Source of the DNA: Piper betle
Taxonomy: Eukaryota; Streptophyta; Magnoliopsida; Piperales; Piperaceae
Reading direction: 5' to 3'
Assembly (NCBI GenBank): GCA_033002965.1
Contig: JAURVB010013846.1
Location: 102,322-166,321 of the forward strand
Length of the DNA: 64,000 nucleotides
This document shows positions 37,698-48,256 of this stretch, one piece after another. The translations under genes were made by a program, and so were the position numbers. Under the pieces are notes generated by a model, which was given only the letters and a program-made list of their open reading frames with translations, did no database searches and was not told where the DNA came from. Position 1 is the stretch's first letter; the number at the start of each line of letters is the position of its first letter.

Positions 37698-38553
37698 GGG
37701 TAAAGTGAAGAAGAGCAAGGGGCAGAAAAAATTTTCTGCCCCAAGCTCTTTTCTGGGCCGTCCAATTATAAAGACAGCCCATATCTCATGTTAAAAATTT
37801 TTTTTCCAAAAGTTCCCCCGCCCTACTGCCGCGTTGCCCCCCTACCGCCGCTCTATCGCACTACCGCCCCGCTGCGTTGTCGCCCCCTCGCAGCCGCCAC
37901 CCCTTTGCGAAGGGGAGGGACGCCTCCCCCCTCCCTCCTCCTCGCTCCCCTGCCGCGGATGCCGTCGCCCAGCCTCGGATGCCGCCGCCCTAGCCGCGGA
38001 CGCCCGTCCGCCTCGCTCCCCATCGACCACGTCGTCCCGCCCCCACGGCGGCCGCAGCCGCCGGCGGGGCGGGACGACGGGGTCAATGGGGAGCAGGGCG
38101 GACGGGCGTCCGCGGCTGGGCGGCGGCGTCCGCGGCACAAAGGTTTTTTTCCTGTCGGGGCCGCCGCCGGCCAGATCCGGCCGCGACAGGCTGGACCTGG
38201 CCGTCCCCTGACCAGATCTGGCCGGGGGACGGCCAGGTCCAGCCTGTCGCGGCCGGATCTGCGTCGGCGGCGGCCAGATCTGGCTGTGGCGGGCGCCAGG
38301 GCGAGGGCTGGGGCAGGGCCGGATCGAGGCAAAGGGGCGGGCGCCCTCCCTCCCCTGCCACGGCGGCGGCGCTCCGCCTCCGCCCCTCCATATGATCTGG
38401 GCCGTCCTTCTAATCGGACGGTCCAGATCAAATTAAAATTATTTTTAAAAAAAACTAATAAATCTGGGCCGTCCTTGTAATCGGACGGCCCAGAATAAAA
38501 GGTGGCGCAGATAAGCTTCCCTGCCTCTGGCGCAGGGAAGCGGCCCTCATATA
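37698..38553. mobile_element. GC-rich hairpin element with terminal inverted repeats, MITE-like
   Basis: Near the left end is a perfect 24-bp palindrome (37719-37742, GGGGCAGAAAAA and its complement), then a roughly 30-bp repeat, CTGGGCCGTCCAATTATA, at 37751-37780. It recurs inverted at 38466-38495 (GGGCCGTCC...GGACGGCCC) and again at about 38398-38430. The right end has a further stem (CTTCCCTGC...GCAGGGAAG, about 38514-38541). The body is very GC-rich and includes a 37-bp perfect inverted repeat. TA-rich DNA flanks both sides. The long open frames through it are proline/arginine low-complexity and read equally well on both strands, so I treat it as a non-coding mobile or foldback element. 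The class is not established. Confidence 0.5.
38172..38261. repeat. Perfect 37-bp inverted repeat, 16-nt loop
   Basis: The arm 38172-38208 (starts CAGATCCGGCCGCGACAGG) is the exact reverse complement of 38225-38261. The loop is 38209-38224. It would form a very stable GC-rich hairpin in DNA or RNA. Confidence 0.9.
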
Positions 38554-38599
38554 TATATTGGTTTGCATGTCCAACGCATACCTTTGACAGCTCCTGAAT

Positions 38600-39000
38600 T
38601 TAATTCAGCGGCTATCAATCAGCCCCCTGGTTCACATGTTGTTCACCGCCGCCCAATTGCATCAATCGCCGCCATCGGCCCCCAATGTTGGCTGCTTCAG
38701 AAGGGAGGTGTGGTGGTGAGGTGGCAACAGCACTAACCAACGGGCGGTCGGTGGCGGTGGCGCGACAAAACAGAGGTGGGGGAAGGGGGAAAGAAAAGAC
38801 AATGACAATTTTGTAATAAAAACTTGACTGGTTTCCCACTCAAGTCAATATTACAAAATAAATTTAAAAAAATAAAAATAAAATATCATAAAATAAAAAA
38901 TTGGCTTACTCCCAACTCATGTCAATATTACAAAATAAATTTAAAATAAAATAAAAAAATTTCATTCATGGCTGTCAAAGGTCTGCACTGCAAAATAAGC
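38600..39000 (-). mobile_element. Fragment related to the GC-rich end of the main LTR family
   Basis: The GGTGGCGGTGGCGCGACAAA, AGAAAAGACAATGAC and AATAAAAACTTGACT segments follow the same order as the 5' end of LTR copy E at 33670-33790. The rest of the LTR is absent. It is followed by copies of the 'AATATTACAAAATAAATTT' word that is expanded further right. Confidence 0.45.
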
Positions 39001-39280
39001 AAAACGCATACCAATGGAACCCTATATATAATTTGTGTCCGTTAATATTGAGAGGAGCAAAAGTATCTTTTTGTCTATCTTAATTATAACTAGTCAAATA
39101 CCCACGAGGTTGGATACACTTGATATTTATTAATGATATATAAAATTAAATTCTAGAAATAAAATTAGTTAATATTTTTAATTAAAAATAATAATAATTT
39201 TTTAACTTTAACAAAAAATATCCATAATCAAAATACAATGTTTATATAAGAAATATTTTCACAAGTTTCAATCTATGATC

Positions 39281-39283
<3 letters not shown>

Positions 39284-39320
<37 letters not shown>
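39284..39320. repeat. (TA)n tract
   Basis: Alternating TA run of about 36 bases immediately left of a second hairpin-bearing GC-rich segment. Confidence 0.9.
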
Positions 39321-39322
<2 letters not shown>

Positions 39323-39929
39323 AGCGCATGCAGTGCAAGCCGCGCATGTAGCGCATTTTGTTTTGGGTTGTTGGATCAAAATCCAACGGCCCAAAATAAA
39401 GTACCGCTTTTCCCCCCCCTCCCCGTTTCTCTTCCACCCTCCGCCCCCTGTCGGATTCCGCCGCCTTCCCATTAGATTCTGCCGCCCTCGGCCCTGCCCT
39501 GGCCTCCTACCCCGTCCCGCCCTCGGCCCCGGCCCCGCCCGCCCAGTCGCTGTACCCCACCGCCCCCGCCCGCTACTACGGCTGCCCCTCCCCCAACTTT
39601 GTTCCCCCCCCCACCCCGGGCCGCTACCATCTGCCCCCGCCCGCAGGTCAGCGGCCCCTCTGCCCCCAGCGTTTCCCCCTCACCACTCCCCCCTGCCCTA
39701 GCCAGCCGCAACCCCCCTCCCTCGCCCAGCGCCGCAGCCCACCCCTGGCCCTTGCCCGCAGAGGCAGTCGCCCCTGTCCCCGGCCGCAGGCGTGGCCCCT
39801 CCCCTGCGCCACGGCCCCCAGCCCCCACGGGCGAAGCGGCGACAGTGTTGCCCATGAATGGCCGGCAGCAAGGTCACCAGTGGTGGGTGGCACGGCAATA
39901 CAAAAGGGGGAAGAAACAGGGGAGGGTAG
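39321..39929. mobile_element. Second GC-rich hairpin-bearing segment
   Basis: A hairpin at 39357-39393 (TTTTGGGTTGTTGGATC...GATCCAACGGCCCAAAA pattern, short loop) is followed by a C-rich block to about 39830 and then by sequence resembling the LTR 5' region. Open frames here are proline/alanine low-complexity and have no domain. I read it as a relative of the element at 37698-38553 joined to LTR debris. The boundaries are uncertain. Confidence 0.4.
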
Positions 39930-40610
39930 TTTCGTAATAAAAATGTTACTCAAATCTGGATCGAATCAAATTTTTATTACAAAATAATTTTTTAAAAAAT
40001 TTATTTCGTAATAAAAATTTAACTTGAGCCCGACTCGAGTCAAGTTTTTATTATGAAATAAATTTTTAAAAATAAAATAAAATAAAATAATTTTACGAAA
40101 TAAATATTACAAAATAAATTTTAAAAAATAAAATAATTTAGTAATAAAAACGTGACTCCTTCCCGACTCGAGTTAATATTGCGACATAAATTTAACGAAA
40201 AAAATAAAATAATTTTGTAATAAAAACTAAAGAGGTGCGACAAAACAAACAGGGAAGAAACAGGGGAAGGGTAATTTTGTAATAAAAAATTGACTCGAGT
40301 CAGGATCGAGTAAAATTTATATTAAAAAATAAAATAATTTTATAAAAAAACTTGACTCTGATCGGTATTACGAAATAAATTTTAAAAAATAAAATAATTT
40401 TGTAATAAAAATTTGACTCAATCTTGACTCGAGTTAATATTACGAAATAAATTTTTAAAAAATAACATAATTTATTAATAAAACCTTGACTCGATCCCGC
40501 CTCAAGTTAATTTTTTATAGCAAAATAAATTTTATTACAAAATAAACTTGACTCAGATCGGAGGGTTGCAAGTTTTTATTACAAAATTATTTTTAAATAA
40601 AAATCATGAA
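39930..40610. repeat. Degenerate tandem array derived from an LTR motif
   Basis: About eight or nine imperfect units, each built from TTTTGTAATAAAAA, then TTGACTC...GACTCGAGTCAA, then TATTACGAAATAAATTT and AAAAATAAAATAA. Units vary in length from roughly 50 to 100 bases. The TTGACTCGAGTC core and neighbouring words match the region next to the GC-rich block of the main LTR family (33770-33790 in copy E, 28618-28650 in copy D). Confidence 0.6.
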
Positions 40611-41560
40611 TATAGATTTTAACTTTAACAACATATAAATTTTATCAAGAAATATTAAAAATAATTATAGTTTAAAGCATTAACTAGTACAAGATTTTAA
40701 TTTGATTATATTTTATCATTCTTTAAGAATTTTTTAATTTGGATAAAATTATTATTTAGCCACAAATAATAAAAAAGAAGTTGAAGATTGTAGTAAAGTT
40801 TTGAGTTTTATACTAGAAATGGGACAATATTTTTTGATAATACAGGGCTGGATAAATAAATTAATCCTTGATGGCCAAAAAAGGAATATTTTATATAACG
40901 ACGAGATTACCTTCCAATATATTTATTATTATTTTTAAACAGCGACCGCCAGCTTAACGTATTTCTGAAATTATGTTGAAAATTAAGCAATTTATTTATG
41001 CTAATAATGCCGAAATTTTCTAGATTATTTGAATCATTAGTATGCCTGAGGAATTAGAATAATGAGAAAGAATATTTGTGCAACTCGAATGGCACGGCTT
41101 CAGTTGCCTATCCAAATAGATTTCTTTCTACGCGAGAAAAGAAAAGAGTCGAAATAAAATACCGAATTGAAATTTAAAAAATTGGATTTTTAATTTTTTG
41201 ATATACCCACCACTCAAACAAGAAAGAAAGAGTGTTTTTTCTTTAATTCTCTTAACCTTTTATCTCTTTGCTGTCTAATAATAATAGAATAAGAAAGGTG
41301 GCCCTGCATGGTTTGGTGCTCAGAGGCTCGCAAAAAGCTTAACGTGGGGGGGGGGGATTAACTGATTACCCTCCAGAAAGAGTTAATTTAATACCGATTA
41401 AGGAAAGACTCGGCAGCAAGCGTTATTAACAAATAAATAAATATAACAAAAACACAACTCGGTCGGGGGTCGGAATCGGTCACTCGGAAGCGAGAACAAC
41501 CGAACTCGTCGTCGACAAACAAACCCTAGCTCCTCCCATGGCGCCCCAATTTCCATTCTG
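40611..41560. other. AT-rich spacer and upstream region of the ITPK gene
   Basis: No exon was seen. A run of eleven G lies at about 41346-41356. From about 41450 the sequence becomes GC-rich and is probably the promoter and 5' UTR of the kinase gene. Confidence 0.5.
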
Positions 41561-41604
41561 AAGCCCCCCACCATCCACTCCCTTCGTTTTCCTCCGTCCT
41601 CCAC

Positions 41605-41617
41605 CCCCCCCCCCCCA
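41605..41617 (+). repeat. Poly-C run in the ITPK 5' UTR
   Basis: A C-only run of at least 12 bases about 40 bases upstream of the kinase ATG. Long homopolymers like this are often miscounted, so its length is unreliable. Confidence 0.8.
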
Positions 41618-41651
41618 ACCCCTTCCTTGACTCCGCCGCCATTGCCGGATA

Positions 41652-42663
41652 ATGAACCCCGGCGACCCAGGCGACCCCGGCACGGCCGCTTGGCGGCGCT
41701 ACGGCGTGGGCTACGCGCTCGCCCCCAAGAAGCAGCACAGTTTCATCCAACAGTCCCTGGTCGCGGCCGTCGCCGCCCGCGGCATCGACCTCATCCGCAT
41801 CGACCCTGCCGTCCCCCTCCTCGACCAGGGCCCCTTCCATTGCATCATCCACAAGCTCTCCGGCGACCACTGGCGCGACCAGCTCCGGCTGTACGCCGCC
41901 CTCCATCCCGCCGTCGCCATCGTCGACCACCCCGACGCCATCGAGCGCCTCCACAACCGGATCTCTATGCTCCAGGTCGCCTCCGACCTCGCCGAGCTCG
42001 CCGGCGGCGAGGCCGGCGGGGGCGAAACCTTGGCGTCCCCAAACAGATCGTCGTCTACAGTGCCGACGACCTCGCCGACCCCGCCGCCCTGGCCGGCCTC
42101 AAGCTCCCCGTCATCGGCAAGCCGCTCGTCGCCGACGGCAGCGCCAAGTCCACAAGATGGCCCTCGTTTTCAACCGCGACGGCCTGCTCAAGCTCAAGCC
42201 CCCCATCGTGCTCCAGGAGTTCGTCAACCATGGCGGCGTCATCTTCAAGGTCTACGTCGTCGGCGACCACGTGAGGTTCGTCAAGAGGAAGTCGCTCCCC
42301 GACGTCTCGGAGGAGAAGCTCGGCAGCTCGCAAGGGTCCGTCTCCTTCTCGCAGGTGTCCAACATTCCCGACCATGACAACGACAGCTACTACGAGGCCG
42401 TGCAGATTCAGGAGGCCGCCATGCCGCCGGCGAGCTTCGTCACTGAGATTGCGAGGGGGTTGCGGCGGGCCATGGGCTTGCACCTCTTCAATTTCGATTT
42501 GATTAGGGATTCCAAAGTTGGGAATCGGTATCTGGTGATTGACATCAACTACTTCCCCGGGTATGCCAAAATGCCGGACTACGAGGCCGTCTTGACGGAT
42601 TTCTTCTGGGAGATTGTTCACAAGGACGACAAGAATGGCTCTTTGGGGGTAGACGAAGGTTGA
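41652..42663 (+). CDS. Inositol-tetrakisphosphate 1-kinase (ITPK1 family), frame interrupted twice
   Basis: Soluble ATP-grasp kinase of inositol phosphate metabolism; family members phosphorylate inositol 3,4,5,6-tetrakisphosphate and related substrates on the way to InsP6 and pyrophosphates. It is intronless. The start fits MNPGDPGDP followed by [18 protein letters not shown]. Further blocks: [65 protein letters not shown], and the metal-binding [15 protein letters not shown] near the C terminus. Frame must shift by one missing base at about 42028 (after GETL) and again at about 42150 (just before HKMALVF). Both sites are C runs one base shorter than family pattern demands. With both repaired the product is about 337 residues, normal for the family. 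Strong conservation elsewhere suggests a working gene with sequence errors; a young pseudogene is the alternative. Confidence 0.88.
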
Positions 42664-44880
42664 AGAGGAGGATGTGCTACAGTCTTGATGATTTCGTTTA
42701 GTGGAATTTGCTCCCGGGATAAAGGTGGATGGAAGGAACCGGGTCATTTTCAATTTCATTTTCTTCTCTCTTTCCCATTACAATGTTCTTGATGATAGCC
42801 CCCAAGGTAATCTTTGCCACTTGGTAGTCTGACTGATTTTGATAGAACTGATGAGGAAACTAAGCAATTTTAAATGCTTTTCAGTTTCTGGAAAAAGAAA
42901 GATGATAAAGAAGCGAATATATAGCGGTTTTTTCTTTTCTGGTTTTGGTTTTTCATACTGGCCTTTGATTGACGCAATATAATCTCTTCTGCTTGCATTG
43001 CATTTCTTCTTCTTCTTCTTCTTTTGTTTTTCCGAAGCGTTGCAGAATTTATGTCTGTTAAAGCTCAATGATATTGGAATATTGGTGATTTACATGGAAA
43101 CAAATGGAAAGCAATAATGATATAGAAAAAGTATTGATTCTATGTGTTTTTTTGGGTTGAATGTGTGATCTTGCTGCTGTTGCTGACGATTTCATTAGCG
43201 CCCAACTGACGAATGTGTTTGTGACCATGGTTGGTATTCGGTGTTTAGATGCATCACATTTGCTTTTTATCTCTTCGGGTGTGATCTATATTAGAAAATC
43301 GTATAGAATATCATTTATTTTGCCACTCTGTTTCCTCTTTGCTCAATTCATGCTAATGCAGCAGATAGTTTAATTAGTACTACGTGCATATTTTTAGTTT
43401 TATGCTTGCCCTTATGTGTCACAAGCTCTTATGCGTGACATGATGTAGATTGTTGGTTGAAACCAAGCACCGATTTCTACTTGAGTGCTGTAAACATTTT
43501 TGCTTTTTTCCTGGCCACGGCAAATTTGCTGTGGAACCATGTATTTCTTTTGGCGAAGGCAGCAGTTTGGTCTTTTTATTCTCGTTATGTGTAGAAGAAA
43601 CTTAACAAATTACATTTGGTGGACCGGTAGCCATTGGATGCAGCTGTCTTTTGCCGTGCACCCAGTGAATGGTAAATGTTGTTATTGTTTGTGTTTGTAA
43701 TCCTATTTTGAGCTGTCAAATTTTTTATTGTTTTTGGATACAGATTCATAAAACTTTTTGATACTGAATGTCTGACCTTCTTGGGATCTGGTGTCTGACG
43801 AAGAAATCTGTTTTTAGTCCTCTTGAGGTTGATTGAACCTTTGATTCGAATGGGAATACTAGACCTTGTCATATCTGACTGTTAACAATCTTAAAATGTA
43901 CGTCACATTGCTGTGGATCTGGAAAATTGCTATAATGACCTTGTAGAATAAGAAAATTCAGATGACCCGGTGCCCTCTGCAGCTGGTATCTTGTAGTTCT
44001 ATATGTTTTAGTTACTTTCTTCGATCACCCCGGGGCAGACTTTAGGGTTCTGATTGAAGGGGTTTTCTCTTTTTTGACCTCATTGTCTCATGACGAATTA
44101 CTTGCTTGCATCAGTGAAGGTTTATTTGTTTTTTTTAATATATATCTGATCTCTCCAAAGAGACGTGTTTATTTTCTTTTTCTATTATTTTTATCAAAAA
44201 GAGTCGGCTTTTTAGTTTCTTATTTTTGGTACTAAGATGGTTTGACCTCATCATCAAAGTGTCAGCTTCCACGCATTTTTTATAGAATTGTTGAGTCATG
44301 AAGAGGGATAGGATAGAATCAGCATATTCTTTAGCCACTTAATAGAATTTATGTCTGTTAGAGCATATCATTTATCTTCTTGAGTCCATTTAATATGCAC
44401 TACGTCAATGCGAATACTTTTGGGATATCTTGTCTTCTCAACTTGGTCACATTTGCTAAAAGTAGCTTTCACCCCATGCACGTAAAGTTGTTGATAATGA
44501 CGTAGAAATGCACGATACCATCTGGCACCATGTTTTGAATTTCCACAACTTCCATTTAAGTGGTTTCCAAAAAAAAAAAAACTACTTCCATTGAAGTAGT
44601 TGTGCCCCTCTATTTGTTTGGCTCAAATTTAACTTCTTTATTTTTGAATTTGAGTCGAATTTCTTGTTCTCAAGTGTCAAGTATATGGGTTTGACTCCCA
44701 TTTGATTTTTAGTTTTTATACTTTCTTTTTTGAGCATTTTTACAAATGACTAAATTTATTTTCTAGCATTATTGGCTGTAAGATCAAATTTATTAGCTTT
44801 TATGCTTTCTTTACAGCAGATTATCGCTATTACAATGTTATGGTGGTAACAAAAGGTGCAACATTTCTAAAAGCTTATTT
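42664..44880. other. ITPK 3' UTR and intergenic DNA
   Basis: Sequence after the stop codon is T-rich, as in a plant 3' UTR or intron, and carries no recognisable exon on either strand. A poly-A run lies at about 44569-44580. The right limit is the sharp start of LTR copy F. Confidence 0.5.
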
Positions 44881-47331
44881 TGTAACACCCCGTTTCGGCT
44901 CACCCGTGAACCGACCCGGAAATGTCACCGGCGACCGAACCGTTCGTTAATCTACTAGATTCGGTTAAGCCGACCAGGATCTACTCTCGGCGTCTCAAGA
45001 TGAAGATGCAAATATGAAATGCATGAATGAGAACGATTGGGTTCTAACGCGGTCCTACATGCATGCTGTGATGTACAAGCAAAAACAAGACAAAATAATA
45101 AATGAGAAACCAAAAGAAAATATATAATATTTTATGAAAATACGATAACACATAATAATCTACCATGACATTAAATCATTATCTCATTCATTTTTACCCG
45201 AGCCGAGTCTGAACTCCAAGGCTCCCTACTCATTCATATTTATCAGTTCGTTTCATAACAAGTAATTCATCAAGACAAAAACATTGTAATAATCATCCAC
45301 ACAGCATTAAACAACCATCATTATACATTACACGCGGCAGGTACATGTGTGCGCGGTTCCGTGCTGCTCCTCCGCAGTCCCGACAGCTTTCATCGCTCGC
45401 ATTCCTCACCTACATATATATAGAAAAACCGTCAGTAACGAGTGTTACCGGCCCGGAAAATAACTAATATCAATCTGGCACAGGAGAGCAAACTCTCCTG
45501 TTGAATCAAAACCATATACTTCCTCAAGAACTCTCATCAGGGCACATACGGGAGCCGTCGTCGTCGGGCCGTCGCCCTCGGGTCGACAGCGTCCCCCTAT
45601 CTTTCTCATTCTCATACCTTGGCCATTTCTCTATCGCTTCTCGCATCAAATTTCATTCCTTACCGCCCTCTGCACCTTCCATATTACTCCTGGCCTTGAG
45701 CACAAAGGCCGAGCACTCTCAGGCAGTCGCCTTCAGTACCCTTTGAACCACAAGTCTAGACATGCGCTGCATTGCAGTACCCGTAAACCTCCACACTTCT
45801 CCGGGTTTGAGGAACTCAAAGGTGGAGTTGTCCGGATCCTTCGGGAACGAAGTGGGTTCTCCCCAGCTCCAGAGCCCGCTCTTCCGGGCACACGCCCTAT
45901 CTGAAGACGTGGCCGCAAGTAACCCTCATTCCATCTCTCACCGAAAACACGAAAACTATATATATATAGGCCTGGGTTGGGATTTATACAATAGGCCCGA
46001 AGGCATCGTGAGCTGGATCTGAAGTTCGAAAACAAACTCGAGGGATCTCATCCTCGAGGGTTATTAATCCGAAATAAAACTGTTGGCTAAATGGCCCGAG
46101 TTAAGTGGGATCCGATAAAACGCCACTTAACTCGTCCTGCACATGATAAATCAAATATACAATAGAATAGCGTAAAACAGAGAACGAGTCCTAAACGGAC
46201 CTGGTAGAAGCTCCAAACGGGTCCACGCGCCTAGGCGGCGAGCTCCTACACCGTACCTACACAATCAAGCTAAAAACTAACGCCCGCATGATGAATCACA
46301 CATCCTATAGCATGCACACACAATCAACACAATCACGCATCAATCAACACACATCAACCTATATCAATTCTAGCAAGTCTACTTAGGTTAGTTTGCATTA
46401 GATCATGATCATTACCTAATAACCCTAATTAGTTTCATAACTTCTATTTTTAACACCACACAATTCCACAAATTTCATATTTTATTCTAAATCAAATCCA
46501 CATTTATATAAGTAATTACAATGCACAATTCATCAATCATAGCATGCAAATTCTAATAATCAATACTTTCAATTAATTAAGTTAAAATAAATTATACCTC
46601 GCGTCGTCGAAAATCGGCGACGGCTAGGGTTTCCGTTTCGCGGCTCGAAACTCGAATTCGGCACCTAGCGGCGTCCGAAGTCCGATCAGATTGGACTGGG
46701 TGCGTTCGGCGGATGATCCGGCGAATTTCCCACGAATCCAATTTTCCGGCAGTTCCGGCGGTTTTCCGGCGAGTGTCGGCGGTTTTCCGGCGGATTCCGA
46801 CGGTTTTCCGGCGATGATTCGGGACGGGGCAATCAGGGGGTCTATCGGCACCAGCTCGACGAGCTTGGTCCGATGGCGGTGTCAAACAGAGCAACCGAGG
46901 CGGCGATGGCCGTCGGCGGCGGCGTTGAAAACGGGCGGCGGCGGCGGTGTGCTCCGATCGGGGCTCCGGCCGGCCTCGACGGCGGTCGGGATGGATGGGG
47001 GAAACGTCGGCAAGGTCAAGGGGGTGGTCCTCGGGGTCACGGCGGCGGCGGCGCGGCCCGGACGGCGGCGAATCGACGGGCGGAGCGTCGCGGTTCGTGG
47101 GGCAAATCCGGCGTCGTGGCGGCGAGGCAGTGGCCGGGGTGGGTCGTGGCGGCACGGCGACTTCACGGCGGGGCGGGGCGGCGTCGATTGGCGGCAGCAC
47201 GGCGTCGGCGGCGGCGGCGGCGGCAACGAGAATGAGGGGCGGCGAGGGTTTGGGTGAGAATGGTCGGGAGGAAGAAGAAGTAGCGTGTGATGGCATTTTT
47301 GTAAATTAAACTTGACTCGACTCCGACTCGA
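44881..47331 (-). mobile_element. LTR copy F of the main LTR family, minus orientation, truncated
   Basis: On the plus strand it starts TGTAACACCCC, like copy E. It then follows the family through TCTACTCTCGGCGTCTCAAG, GGCCTTGAGCAC, CTCGAGGGATCTCATCCTCG and the GC-rich block at 46590-47270. It ends in the AACTTGACTCGACTCCGACT segment at about 47331 without reaching the terminal TTTTACA, so roughly 450-500 bases of the LTR start are missing. The GC-rich part is better preserved than in copy E, suggesting a younger insertion (inference). Confidence 0.75.
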
Positions 47332-47925
47332 TCCATTGGCGGCTTCGCTTGCCTACCGACCGCACCGGACTAACCCTCTGACGGTGCACTGGGCCACCAG
47401 GCCTAATACGCTCGGTGACCTCGTCGCCGACCGCCTGCTGCCAGCTACCTACGCCCGCTTCCCCTGTGCTGTCGCTGCATCGCCAATCTCACAATTCGAC
47501 GCTCCTGACTCGCTCCCAACAGAGCCGCCCCTGTTCGAACCCACTGTCGGCGACGCCACACCCCGGGCCGCAGCCGCCCCGCCAGCCAAATGTTGCCACT
47601 GAAAAAGGACATCGCAAGCCGACTGACGATGTGGAATGGGAGCAGGCATGACTGGGGCGGCAGTGGCGGGCAGGAGACGTCGCGTTCGAAGCCGAAGTCG
47701 GAGGAGTCGAGGAAGATGCCGGCGCGGAGGGGCGGGAGCGGCGTGGCGCGACGGGGAAATGGCTGCGGTGGCCAGAGAAAGGGAAGAATCAGGGGGCAAC
47801 GAGGTGATGGAGCTGTTTTTTTCCAGTCGTTGGATTGAATCCAACGGCTGGAAAATGCAACACAACAACTATTTTTCCATATATATATATATTTATATAT
47901 ATACATACACGTGTGTGTGTTAAAA
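47332..47925. mobile_element. Third GC-rich segment ending in a hairpin next to a TA tract
   Basis: GC-rich, low-complexity sequence ends with a hairpin at 47819-47855 (TTTTCCAG.CGTTGGAT, loop TGA, ATCCAACGGCTGGAAAA). TA repeats follow at about 47880-47900. The hairpin has the same architecture as that at 39357-39393. No convincing gene was found; the frames on both strands are equally open. Confidence 0.4.
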
Positions 47926-48220
47926 GTAAAGGGTGTATAAGTAAGATGTTAATAAAATTCTGTTTTTTAAATATATTGTCACCTAACTTTAATATTCAAA
48001 AAATGTACAAGTTAATATATATTTTGAATTTTTATTACAATTAGTTTGATGATCAAGAGGAAGAGTTAGAAACATTAGATTGTGTTAAAATTTTATAATT
48101 ACTTTTTATTATTTATTATTTTATTTATCTAAATAATTTTTGAATTATAAGACCTATTAAATTGTTCAAAATAAAAGTGTAGTTCATATACTATGTACAG
48201 TGTAGTTCATACATATAGGG

Positions 48221-48256
<36 letters not shown>

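Noticed and set aside
37788..38480. 230-codon plus-strand frame with matching minus-strand frames
   Set aside because: Proline/arginine low-complexity, open on both strands and in several frames, and spans inverted repeats. GC-rich DNA lacks stop codons by composition, so this is not a gene.
39318..39937. Several 100-130 codon frames on both strands
   Set aside because: C-rich repetitive sequence with no domain, no start context and equal openness on the two strands.
41526..41954. Minus-strand frames over the kinase
   Set aside because: Antisense shadows of the ITPK coding sequence, which is recognised by several conserved blocks.
42664..44880. Downstream exons or a second gene after ITPK
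   Set aside because: Frames are short, T-rich and without family patterns. ITPK already has a complete C terminus at 42663.
46592..47309. Frames up to 234 codons in the GC-rich part of LTR copy F
   Set aside because: They fall inside a non-coding LTR block, overlap each other on opposite strands and have no family match.
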